64,000 nt of DNA from Siccirubricoccus sp. G192. GTDB lineage: Bacteria; Pseudomonadota; Alphaproteobacteria; Acetobacterales; Acetobacteraceae. The stretch lies in assembly GCF_019084075.1 (NCBI RefSeq), contig NZ_JAHREN010000002.1, forward strand, positions 1-64,000, written 5' to 3'. The translations under genes were made by a program, and so were the position numbers. Below, in pieces: positions 1-8,211 of this stretch (positions within the stretch are counted from its first letter, which is position 1; the number at the start of each line of letters is the position of its first letter). The notes beneath the pieces are model-generated. The model did no database searches. It was not told the DNA's origin and saw only the letters and a list, made by a program, of their open reading frames with translations.

Positions 1-27
1 TGATCCTTCCCGAGCCAGCCAACCCGC

Positions 28-410
28 GTGATAGAATCGCCGGATGAGCAGCCGATGGGGACCATCCTCCCTCCCCTTCACCGCGCCGGAGCGCACCCGA
101 TCCGGGCGGATGGGCATGCATTTCGGCCAGTACCCCAGCCTGGCCGAGGGTCTTGTTCCTGCGCACCCGGCGCGGCGGACCGCAGAAGGGCGAACCGGAA
201 GGTGCCGCCGGCCGTGCAGAGCACGCTCGAGCGGGGCCTGGCCGAGCCCCGCCGGGGCGAATGGGACCCCGGGCCATGTTCACGGAAGCAGGGCTGGCGG
301 CGCTGCGGCAGTTGGCGCTGGACTGCCAAGCGCCGGGGACCCGGTCCGCTTCTGCCCACCTGCGCCGGGAACTTGGCCTGGATGCTCCGGAGGAAGCGAC
401 CGGCAGGTGA
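28..410 (+). pseudogene. Frameshifted copy of small conserved hypothetical ORF
   Basis: This is a diverged second copy of the 126-aa ORF at 7367-7747. The same words appear in order (the FTAPER start region, GPQKGEP, MGPRAMFTEAGLAALRQLAL, ELGLDAPEEA) but in more than one frame, so the copy carries indels near 55, 105, 165 and 345. No function is known. It ends at the same relative stop position as the intact copy. The window begins inside this repeat, so more of it may lie to the left. Confidence 0.6.
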
Positions 411-641
411 CGGGGTTGGACGGCCGATTGGACCGGTTTCCGATCACCGCAATGCAGCGACCACCATCACGGCTTGGCCGACCTCTTCGCTTGCATCGCC
501 TGCCTCCGGTTGGCCGCATTGGCAGCATTCCGGTGCCTCCTTGACCTGGTCTCGGCCCAAAGGGCTGCCAGGGCTCAACTGGACGACCTCGCCTTGGCGG
601 GCGCCGTCTCAGCGCGCCGGTTCATCCGAAAGTGCAGGACC

Positions 642-1630
642 GGTTTTGTCAGCACTGGCGCCAAACCTGCCGGCGTGAGCTGGCGGGCGAGTTCAGCCTA
701 CGGGCTCTCGAGGATGGCGAGCGCGATGGCGGCGCGCCGGAGGTGGAGCCGGCGACGGCGGCTTGCTGGGACATGCTGATTGTGGCGGGTGCGGGGGCGG
801 AGGAGGTTGCGGAGCTCGTCGTGGCTTCGACAGAACCGGCCCGCCGAAGCGAGGCTTCTTGAACCCCCGCATACATCGTATGCGGCCTTTGGACACCGCG
901 TGGTCCCTGCTCCAGTCGATTGTTTTTGTAGGCACCGGTACGGTGCAGAACCCGCCGGCCGAGCGTCGAGCGGATTGCCCGCGGGTAGGAGCCGTGCCCC
1001 TCGGTGGTGATCCAGTCGGGCGTGACGCCCGTGGCGGCCTTGGCCGAGCGGAAGAAGGCCTGGGCCGCCGCCATGTCGCGGTGCTCGCTCAGCATGGTGT
1101 CCACGAGATGGCCGTCATAGTCGATCGCATGGGATAGAGGTAACACCAGCGGCTCCAGCACCTTCGGGAATACGTCTCGTCCACCGGCCAGCGGCGGCGG
1201 CCCGCGCCGCCCTTGGCGTGCCGTCGGCGGCGGAGCTCGTGGGCCAACTCCGGTGCGAGCCTCGCCTCCCATGCACGGACGGCCTCGTGGCTGAAGACGA
1301 TGCCGCGCTGGGAGGAACATCTCGGCCAGGTCGCGCAGGGCCAGGCGGTAGCGCAGACGCCAGAGCACCACGAGCGCGATGACGGGGCCGGACAAGTACT
1401 GGGCGTGGTTGAGCAGGGTGCCGGAGCGCCTGCTGTACCGCTTGCCGCAGTCTCGGCAGCGGAGCCGGCGATAGCCCCGGGCGGTGCGGTCCGGCCAAGC
1501 TCCGCCACCGCGGCCGAGCCGCAGAAGCCGCCACAGTCCATACCTGAGTCCCGTCCTGCTGCTCCCGAGCCTACCGGCGCCGCCCTGACCAGCCAAACGG
1601 GTCGCTCTTGGCGCGAGTTCTGACAGGAAC
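642..1630 (-). mobile_element. Decayed IS6-family element
   Basis: A transposase remnant on the minus strand shows the IS6 (DDE_Tnp_IS240-type) layout: a CRDCGKRYSRRSG zinc-ribbon-like start, an FSHEAVRAWEARLAP helix region, a PVDETY first-Asp block, AIDYDGHLVDTMLSEHRDMA, TTEGHGSYPRAIRS and NRLEQGPRGVQ carrying the final Glu. The blocks lie in three frames, so it cannot make transposase. Terminal inverted repeats remain: 642-663 reads as GGTTTTGTCAGCACTGGCGC and 1609-1630 as the complement of GTTCCTGTCAGAACTCGCGC. It is the same family as the element at 37262-39435. Confidence 0.8.
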
Positions 1631-2024
1631 TCATCCGCGATGGGCAATCTCAATCACGGCGCTTTCCGGGGTGATCACCGGGGGGCTGCCCGGGCGCAGC
1701 GACGCAACCGCCCAACCTCCCCCGGACGCAGAAAAGACGAGGGCACAGCCCCCTCACGCAACAGCACCGCCGCTGCCAGGCGCCGCCTTCCACCTCCTCA
1801 CCCGTCAAAGCGCGTCGGCCGCCAAGCACCATTACCCCCGGGCACCTCCTCGCGGAGGGGCTGACCCGCAGAGGCTTACTCTTTCTTTGGGCTGGTCACT
1901 AAGCGCCGGTCAATGGTCTTTCTGAGTCCCTTTGGCTATCAAGCCTGGCCTTCAAAAATGAGGCCGGGATGCGGGCACACAGTCCACCAACACCGACGCT
2001 AACCGTGCGTGCGGCTCGCCCACC
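1631..2024. other. Stretch with no recognised gene
   Basis: About 390 bases between the right end of the IS6 remnant and a small broken gene. Short open frames exist on both strands but none resembles a known protein or has a convincing ribosome binding site. Around 1880-1950 base composition drops slightly. I see no RNA gene or repeat here. Confidence 0.4.
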
Positions 2025-2250
2025 CTAAACTACCCTCAACCCAAAGGTGTAGTCGGCCTTCACAGGATCTGGCTCTCCCGGCACCACACGCTCGTGGCCG
2101 TCGCTGATGTTCCTCACCCGGTACTCGCGGTCACTCGAGTCGTTGGGGGAGCTGGCGAACGACCGTGTAGGTTCCACGCTGGGCGGTACCGTCGAACCTG
2201 GCGGGCACGAACTCGATGCTTTGCCCGACTGTGAAGCTCGCAGGCGGCAT
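2025..2250 (-). pseudogene. Small conserved hypothetical protein, one frameshift
   Basis: Reading from the ATG at 2250, the peptide begins MPPASFTVGQSIEFVPARFD and continues GTYTVVRQLP, then runs into a stop. Removing one G from the five-G run at 2145-2149 restores a frame that continues NDSSDREYRVRNISDGHERV and ends at 2025, giving about 74 residues. Small proteins of this pattern (FTVGQ, then YRVR-HERVV) are, as I recall, widespread in Methylobacterium and Acetobacteraceae and have no assigned role. The single-base slip in a G run may be a sequencing error. Confidence 0.6.
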
Positions 2251-2491
2251 GGCCGTTTCCTCGCGGGGCGGGTTCGGCGATGGCGCCAATGCAGGGCGAT
2301 CGGGCGGCCTGCGCGCCGTATCGCTCAGGATCCCACGGCGGCAGCGTCGATCTAGTCGTTGCCGTTTGGGATTTCCACTACGCTATCGATGCCGGGTGCG
2401 CTCCGGGGCTGGACGCGCATGGCGCAGGAGCCAGGCGAGGCGGGCCTCTGCTCGACCGCAGGTGCCCGCCTTGCCCTGACTGCGTTTGGTC

Positions 2492-3700
2492 CTAACCTTC
2501 GGCGGCGACTGAGCGAAGCTGCTGCCCGCCCCGCTTCCGGCCGGGCTGCTGGATCTCCACCTCATCGCGGCGAACCGTCGCCTGCACCGTCTCGACCTGC
2601 TGGGTGCGCTCGGTCCGGACGACGATCTCCTCCCGCAGCCGCAGGCGCTTCTCGACGACCGGGACCTCGGCCGTCTCGATCACCTCCACCGTCATCTCGG
2701 TCAGGATCTCGCCCGTCACCTTGTCGCTCACCGGCCGGCGGCGCTCTACCACCACCTTCTCGCTCTGCAAGGTGACCTGCTCCTCGGCCTGGGTCTCGAC
2801 GGCGAAGCGGCGGATCCTTGCCGTGCCGCGGTTCTCCGTGCGCTTGCTGACCTCAAGCACCTCCTCGCCGAGCGGGATCACCTCCTCCATGCCGGAGGGA
2901 CCCCTGGCGGCGACAGCACTGCCGGCCTGTTGCATGCTCTGCAGCGCGCCCATCCAGGGCCACAGGAACATGTCCGTCAGTGCCGATGCCGAGGCTGAAG
3001 CCCGTGCCGGAGCACGCCGGGCGATATTGTTGGTCGCTTCGGCAGCCCCTGCCGCCAGGCGAGTGGCCTGCCGCGCCGTCTCGGTGGCGGCCTGCACCGG
3101 CGCCAGCGCCGCGCCGGCAACCTGTCGGGCTGCCTCACGGGTGCGGCGTTCAGCGGCCTGGCTCTGCTCGACCCGCAGCTCGGCCTGACGGGCCAGGAAC
3201 TCGGCCTCTTCACGCTCCTGCCGGGCTTTGGCCCGCCGCTCCTCCGCCTCGTCCTGCTTGGCCTGCTCGGCCTCGGCGAGGCCGGCTTCCATCTTCTCGG
3301 CGACGTTCTGGACCTGCTCCTCGCTCAACGCCCGCTGCACCGCCGGCAGAAGCTCGCGCTTGTCGTCGCGCGCATGCTGCCGGAAGGTCTTCTGCAGATC
3401 CTTCAGCCGCTCGGGGAAGCTCTCGTCGTTCTTCGGCAGGGCCTCGAGCTCGGCGAGCTTGGCCCGCAGCTCCTTGTTGTCGCGGATCGCGTCGGCGACG
3501 AGCTCCTTGGTCTCGGCATTCCGCCGGAGCACCGGGAAGAGGTGCTGCTCCTCAAGGCTGGCGTGGAGCTCGAGCTCGGCCTTCAACTCGGTAAACAGCT
3601 TCTCCCGGGTCTTCACCGCACCGTCCGAGGTCTCGGACAGCTTGGCGAACAGCTCAATGGCTTTGGCCGGACCGGTCTGCATCAGGGTTCGAAGGTTCAT
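2492..3700 (-). CDS. Hemerythrin HHE domain - phasin-like linker - DUF2382 fusion protein
   Basis: A 402-residue soluble protein. Residues ~10-140 form a four-helix hemerythrin-like (HHE) domain with spaced His/Glu (ELHASLEEQHLFPVL, TFRQHARDDKRELLPAV), expected to bind a di-iron centre that senses or scavenges O2, NO or peroxide. Residues ~145-260 are a charged Ala/Glu/Arg coiled coil ending in a phasin-like segment (TDMFLWPWMGALQSM). Residues ~270-395 are a DUF2382 (YsnF/AvaK-type) stress domain with VIPLGEEVLEVSKR, RRPVSDKVTGE and VVVERR. The start at 3700 was chosen because AAGGAT lies just upstream and the HHE fold begins at once; the longer frame to 3859 adds residues with no resemblance. 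The three-part architecture is unusual; a role in oxidative or desiccation stress is inferred. Confidence 0.85.
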   Translation of the reverse strand: MNLRTLMQTGPAKAIELFAKLSETSDGAVKTREKLFTELKAELELHASLEEQHLFPVLRRNAETKELVADAIRDNKELRAKLAELEALPKNDESFPERLKDLQKTFRQHARDDKRELLPAVQRALSEEQVQNVAEKMEAGLAEAEQAKQDEAEERRAKARQEREEAEFLARQAELRVEQSQAAERRTREAARQVAGAALAPVQAATETARQATRLAAGAAEATNNIARRAPARASASASALTDMFLWPWMGALQSMQQAGSAVAARGPSGMEEVIPLGEEVLEVSKRTENRGTARIRRFAVETQAEEQVTLQSEKVVVERRRPVSDKVTGEILTEMTVEVIETAEVPVVEKRLRLREEIVVRTERTQQVETVQATVRRDEVEIQQPGRKRGGQQLRSVAAEG

Positions 3701-3716
3701 CGTAAATCCTTGGTTT

Positions 3717-3738
3717 GCCGCGGAGCCGGCTCCGCGGC
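3717..3738. promoter_or_regulatory. 22-bp perfect palindrome in the hemerythrin-gene leader
   Basis: The half-site GCCGCGGAGCC is followed immediately by its exact complement, giving a 22-bp palindrome with no spacer, 17-38 nt upstream of the hemerythrin-fusion start codon. It could be an operator for a dimeric regulator or a strong RNA hairpin just before the ribosome binding site. The remaining ~250 bases up to the patatin stop contain no gene I can support. Confidence 0.5.
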
Positions 3739-3992
3739 CATATCGACATGAAATGGGGAGCTGGCGCCCGCACCCGGCACTCACCCGGCAGCTCACGTGG
3801 AGCTTGAGAGTTCCGGTTCTGGAAAAGGCGTTTTGCCGTGCTGCAACATGCAGACGCATGGGCGAGCGCGAAGTTGCACTGCAGCAAACGGAACGACCAT
3901 GCCGCTGAACTGCGGAGATTCCAACGACCGCGCCACAAGAGGCTTATGACCGCAGCCGCCTTGCTGCTCCGGGAGTCCCTGACACGTCCCCA

Positions 3993-5168
3993 TTACGCCC
4001 GCGCTATAGGCATGGGCGCCTTTCGTGTGGTGCGCCGCACGGAGGTTGCACCTGCCTGGGCCGTGCCCATTCCCTGCATACTGATGTGCGGCTCGAGAAC
4101 AGGTCCAGCGAAACCGGACAGGTCCACCGTCGAGCGGATCCCGACCGAGGTGAGATCCGCCGCGAGCCACTGATTGGCGGCACCGTGGCCAAGCGCGCGC
4201 ATCTCCTGCAGGAAGGCCCAGCTGGGGTCCTGGTGGCTGCCGATCTTGAGCGCGCGGAACTCCTCCTCGGCCCCAATCACGTGCAATCTGGCATCCCGCA
4301 GCCGGGCCAGGACACCTGGCGCCGAGGGCAGATCGGCCAGCAGGCGCTGTGCCAGCGCAAGGGACCGCAGTTCCTGCCGCAAGGCTGCGCCGAAGGTCAT
4401 CTCCTCAGTTCGCTCGAGCACGGCGGCAGCGCTGGTGGGCAGGTCAGGGCGCTGGACCGGCGTCGTGCGGACCAGCACGATGTCGGCAGGCGCCCCGGCC
4501 TCGATCAACGCCCGCAGCGGCGGGTTGCTGGCGAAGCCACCATCCCAGTAGGGCTCGCCCTCGATCTCCACGGCCGGGAACAGCTGCGGCAGGCAGGACG
4601 ATGCCAGCAGCACCTCCGCCGTCACCTCGCCGTCCCGGAAGAGCCGTGCCTCGCCGGTGCTGACCCGAGTCGCTGAGACGACCAGCGAGGGCGCACCCTC
4701 CCGGCCCAAGGCTGACGGGTCGAAGAGGCCGTCGAGCACGCCGCGGAGCGGGTTGAGGCCCAGCGGGTTGACCTGCCGTTGTGCCAGTCCCTTGGTGGTC
4801 TGCCGCAGCGCTTCGGCCATCGGCGCCATGATCCCGCTGAACGGGAAGAGCCAGCCTGCCCCGCCGATGTCGGGTGATCCTGATGCAACAGCGACGCGGC
4901 GCCAGAACGTCTCAAGGAGACGCTTGGCCTCGGCTGGGCCGCCGGTGGCGAGCCCTTGGACCAGCAGGGCGGCGTTCATGGCGCCGGCGCTGGCGCCGCT
5001 GACCACCTCGAAGCGGAGGCTGGGCACGTCCAGCAGACGGTCCAGCACGCCCCAGGCGAAAGCGCCGAGGGAGCCGCCGCCCTGCAGGGCGAGGGTTATA
5101 GGGTGAGCGTGCCCGGAGGCGAGCGGACCGTTAGATCCGCTGCCGGCGAGTTGGGTATCGACTGTCAT
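3993..5168 (-). CDS. Patatin-like phospholipase
   Basis: 391 residues. The patatin fold is clear: oxyanion loop GGGSLGAFAWG (~residues 31-41), nucleophile motif GASAG (~58-62) and the Asp of the DGG motif (WDGGFASNP, ~210) form the Ser-Asp dyad that hydrolyses acyl esters of phospholipids or storage lipids. No signal peptide or membrane helix is visible, so it is probably cytoplasmic. It follows the 39-codon gene at 5208-5327 by 39 bases on the same strand and is likely co-transcribed. The C-terminal ~60 residues are less conserved. In Acetobacteraceae such patatins often sit near polyhydroxybutyrate granule genes; the phasin-like stretch in the next gene fits that, but this is inference. Confidence 0.88.
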   Translation of the reverse strand: MTVDTQLAGSGSNGPLASGHAHPITLALQGGGSLGAFAWGVLDRLLDVPSLRFEVVSGASAGAMNAALLVQGLATGGPAEAKRLLETFWRRVAVASGSPDIGGAGWLFPFSGIMAPMAEALRQTTKGLAQRQVNPLGLNPLRGVLDGLFDPSALGREGAPSLVVSATRVSTGEARLFRDGEVTAEVLLASSCLPQLFPAVEIEGEPYWDGGFASNPPLRALIEAGAPADIVLVRTTPVQRPDLPTSAAAVLERTEEMTFGAALRQELRSLALAQRLLADLPSAPGVLARLRDARLHVIGAEEEFRALKIGSHQDPSWAFLQEMRALGHGAANQWLAADLTSVGIRSTVDLSGFAGPVLEPHISMQGMGTAQAGATSVRRTTRKAPMPIARA

Positions 5169-5207
5169 GAGTATTGGATCCGGAGAGGGTCGGGCCGCAG
5201 GACGCGT

Positions 5208-5327
5208 TCAATGCTCACGGGGCATTGGCGGCAGGTCGTCGAAGTGCCCCTTCAGGACCACGATGCGCGCGGTGAGGCTGGCGACGACAAGAGCAGCGAC
5301 GGCCAGCAGGAATGTAAGTTCGGGCAT
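5208..5327 (-). CDS. 39-residue single-pass membrane peptide
   Basis: A short reading frame with a strong ribosome binding site (GGAGG eight bases before ATG). The peptide begins MPELTFLLAVAALVVASLTA, one hydrophobic membrane helix, and ends with a polar GHFDDLPPMPREH tail. The FDDL tail after a single helix is loosely reminiscent of CcoS, the small cbb3-oxidase assembly protein, but no ccoN/O/P genes are near and I do not assign it. It probably forms a two-gene operon with the patatin gene. The ~210 bases upstream are AT-rich for this window and likely hold its promoter. Confidence 0.55.
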   Translation of the reverse strand: MPELTFLLAVAALVVASLTARIVVLKGHFDDLPPMPREH

Positions 5328-5541
5328 GGGAGAAACCTCCAAAGTTCCTCCCCGAACCTGCATCTAACGTATTTGCTGCGGCGCGAAATACAACTCACGT
5401 ATTGTGTGAGGCTGCAATAAAAATAATCCGCAACACAGCTCTATTCGAGAAACCGTTCTGGAACCATCCAAATACCAGCTACGGGCTCGGAAGTCCCAAC
5501 ACACGCGGATCCGATACTCCTGCGGCCGGCGAGTAATGCTC

Positions 5542-6720
5542 TCAGGATCGCAGCGGCTCGCGGCTTCGCAGCCCAAGGTGTCGCGGCGGTGGGCGCGGCC
5601 CTAGCACCGCGTCGATCATCTGCCTGGCCCGGCCGATCAGTTCCGCAAGCGTTGCTGACCCACCGCCGCCCGGAACCTCATGGGGTTCGCCCCTGCCCGC
5701 TGGCGGGTGGATGACGACGGCACATTCCCGCCCGCCGCCGTCCCGGAGTTCGAGGCGGTGGCTCTCTTCGTAGGTGGATTCCATCGACCAGCGCCGGCTG
5801 AAGAGGTCCAGGACCTCGCGCAGGCTTGCCGTCGTGTCGGTGCACAGGAAAGCCTCGGGCTCGCGTCTACCATCCGGGTAGCGGACCAGCACCCACAGGA
5901 TCGGCACGATCGGCTTGCCGGAGTGGTGCCAGAGCGCCGTGCCGGCGGTGTATTCGATCCAGCCGGCACTGCGCCACCCCGCACGGCTGGCCTGCACGAT
6001 GCGGCGCCAGCGCGTCGCGGGATCGGTGGTTCGTGCGGTCAGCGTGGGTTGCCGATCCCCCCTTCAGCGCCGGACGGCCGCGCCGGTCCCACTCGCCGGG
6101 CGGATCGAACAGGCGCGCGTCGCGCCGTAGCCGGGTGATCACCACCATGCGGGACCGCAGGGCATGCAGCAGCTCGAGGGCAGCGAACTCGCCGTCCATC
6201 ACGGCGACGATCGTCCGGTCGGGCAGCCAACGCCGCGGTGTCAGCAGCAACCGGCGAGCCCAGTCGGTCACCGGACGGTGCCGCTGCCCGTGCTGCTCGG
6301 ACCAGGTCTTGCTAGGGGTCAGGGCGGTCAGGACCGGCAGTGCCCAGACATGGCCGGCGAACGGCACCTCGACCAGCACCATCGCGCTCAGCCAGCGCAG
6401 GCCCCGGCTGGTGGCCTGCCACGCCGGTGAGGAGCGGCCCGCGTCGTAGAAGTGACCGGCGGGCCCGATGTGCCGGCCGCGGCGGCGCTCCAGCGTGTGG
6501 TCGACACCGATCACGATCGGCCCGGCCGGGACGAAGGCGGCCACCACTTGGCGCAGCAGGATGCGGGCGAGTGCGAGGCCGGACCAGGCATTCCGGTTGA
6601 GCACGCGGTGGAAGGCGGCGAAGCCTGGGTGCTCGGCCAGGCCGATCACACGCAGGCAGGCGGCGACCGTGCGTGGGCCGACGGCGAGCAGCGCACGCCC
6701 CCGCTCCAGCCCTGCCGCAG
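5542..6720 (-). pseudogene. IS701-like DDE transposase remnant
   Basis: Minus-strand remnant of an IS701-type transposase (DDE_5 superfamily). Visible blocks in order: VGPRTVAACLRVIGL, FHRVLNRNAWS, IGVDHTLERRRG (first catalytic Asp), GLRWLSAMVLV, WALPVLTALTPS, TDWARRLLLTPRRWLP, VAVMDGEFAALELL (second Asp) and ITRLRRDARLFDPP. The frame then shifts near 6040 and continues as VPILWVLVRYPDGRREPEAF and WSMESTYEES (third acidic residue) until a stop at 5542. The N-terminus is missing: it abuts the truncated sensor kinase at ~6720. It is non-functional. Confidence 0.75.
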
Positions 6721-7308
6721 GCTCTGCTCGGAGAGCATCCGGGCGAGGTGGTCGCGCCGCAGCGAGATGCCGAGCGCGTAGGTGGGTAGCGGCGGCTCCT
6801 GGCGCGCGGTGACTACCGGCACGGCGGCGATGATGATCGGTCGCCCTGTAGTCGAGCTCTGGTGGAGGCTGGACACCTCGGTGCGGCCACTGGTGAAGAC
6901 GCGCCGCGTCGTCAGGGACCCCTGGATGTTGGACCGGCGCTCCCCCGGAGCCCAAAGGGTATTCAGAACCTGCCGACCGTCGGGCGTCGTGAGGGCGATG
7001 GGCTCGCCGCCGAGCCGGGCGGAGGCGGCCCGCATCTCGGCCTCGAAGGTCTCCAGGTCGCCGCGCGCCAAAGCAGCCGACGTGGCGAGGATCGACATCG
7101 CAGCCTCGGCGCGATCGAACTCACGGTCCACGGCCAGCGCCAGGGCCGTGGCCTGATCCCTCAGCTGCTCCTCGGCATGCTCGCGCTCGGCCTTATAGTC
7201 CTGCCACACCGCGAGGATGGCGAAGGCAAGTAGCGCGAGGGTGACAAAGCCGACCAGCAGGAGCAGCCGGCCGCGCAGCGTCGGAGACCGTGAGGGGCGC
7301 ATCTGCAC
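6720..7308 (-). pseudogene. N-terminal fragment of a membrane sensor histidine kinase
   Basis: About 195 residues starting at GTG 7308 or ATG 7302. A membrane helix (LLLLVGFVTLALLAFAILAV) is followed by a coiled segment and an extracytoplasmic sensing domain of Cache type (AMSILATSAALARGDLETFE, LTTPDGRQVLNTL, SGRTEVSSLHQSSTTGRPII, YALGISLRRDHLARML). No second membrane helix, HAMP, PAS or kinase core follows because the sequence passes into the IS701-like transposase at about 6720. The gene was therefore cut by the element or a later rearrangement, and no downstream half is present in this window. Confidence 0.7.
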
Positions 7309-7339
7309 CTGATTCTACCACAGGAAAGTTCTGCTTGTG

Positions 7340-7747
7340 TGATCCTTCCCGAGCCAGCCAACCCGCGTGATAGAATCGCCGGATGAGCAGCCGAGCGGAC
7401 CATCCTCCCTCCCCTTCACCGCGCCGGAGCGCGACCTGATCCGGCGGGAGATGGGCATGCATTTCGGCCAGTACCCCAGCCTGGCCGAGGGTCTGTTCCT
7501 GCGCACCTGGCGCGGCGGACCGCAGAAGGGCGAACCGAAGGTGCCGCCGGCCGTGCAGAGCATGCTCGAGCGTGGCCTGGTCGAGCTCCGGCCGGGGCGA
7601 ATGGGACCCCGGGCCATGTTCACGGAAGCAGGGCTGGCGGCGCTGCGGCAGTTGGCGCTGGACCGCCGGGCCATGGACCCGGTCCGCTTCGCCCACCTGC
7701 GGCAGGAACTCGGCCTGGATGCCCCGGAGGAAGCAGCCGCCCAGTGA
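7340..7747 (+). repeat. ~400-bp direct repeat, intact copy (partner at 1-410)
   Basis: Bases 7340-7747 match bases 1-410 almost continuously, from the identical opening TGATCCTTCCCGAGCCAGCC to the shared end of the small ORF. The two copies bracket an IS6 remnant, a hemerythrin gene, a patatin gene and an IS701-like remnant. The left copy is degraded and the right one keeps an open frame, so the duplication is not very recent. The two copies could recombine and delete or circularise the 7.3 kb between them. Confidence 0.8.
7367..7747 (+). CDS. Conserved hypothetical protein, 126 aa
   Basis: Starts at GTG 7367 (ATG 7382 would be out of frame). The middle has a compact motif set: FTAPER, GMHFGQYPSLAEGLFLRTWR, GPQKGEPKVPPAVQSMLERG, MGPRAMFTEAGLAALRQLAL. 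The pattern of an Ala/Leu helix followed by FTEAGLAALR resembles small winged-helix or phage-like proteins, but I do not recognise a family with certainty. A broken duplicate sits at 28-410. It is divergent from the truncated sensor kinase and convergent with the response regulator gene. Confidence 0.55.
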   Translation: MIESPDEQPSGPSSLPFTAPERDLIRREMGMHFGQYPSLAEGLFLRTWRGGPQKGEPKVPPAVQSMLERGLVELRPGRMGPRAMFTEAGLAALRQLALDRRAMDPVRFAHLRQELGLDAPEEAAAQ

Positions 7748-7829
7748 CAAGCCGACGGCTGGCACGGCGACTTCAGCGAGAGGCAGCCGAAGACGCGGCC
7801 ACGACGGGCGGGGGCGCCCGGGTCGTGCC

Positions 7830-8206
7830 TCAGGGCTTCGGCCGGGGTGTCTCGAGGATGGTCGCGACCAGCTGGACCATGGCGTCGAGATCGAACGGCT
7901 TGCGGACGAAAGCTTCGTAGCCGTCGATGCGCTCACGCACGCTCGCCTCGGGCATGGAGCTCATGACGATGCAGGGGATGTCGTGCTGGGCTTCGCTCTC
8001 CCGCATCGCCCGCAGCAGCCCGACGCCATCGAGGACCGGCATCATGTAGTCGGAGATGACCAGGTCCGGGCGCGGGCCCTCCGCCAGGCGCTCCAGCCCC
8101 TGGCGCCCGTTGGCAGCGGTCAGCACGTGGTAGCCCTCGTCGGTGAGGACCATCTCCAGCAGGTCCGCGATGGCGATTCGTCCTCGACGACCAGCACCGT
8201 TGCCAT
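7830..8206 (-). pseudogene. Single-domain response regulator, one frameshift near its start
   Basis: From ATG 8206 the peptide reads MATVLVVEDES, the acidic-pocket start of a receiver domain, then loses frame near 8170-8185. One missing base restores continuity to MVLTDEGYHVLTAANGRQGL, phospho-acceptor VISDYMMPVLDG, IVMSS (Thr/Ser switch) and VRKPFDL (conserved Lys), ending at 7830. The rest has no output domain, so it would act as a CheY-like partner. It lies 5 bases after the KaiC-like gene and is the probable target of the kinase at 9747-10634. Either a recent mutation or a sequence error. Confidence 0.7.
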
Positions 8207-8211
8207 GCCGC

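Noticed and set aside
5208..5327. Assignment as CcoS
   Set aside because: Only the single helix and an FDDL tail agree; no cbb3 oxidase genes nearby.
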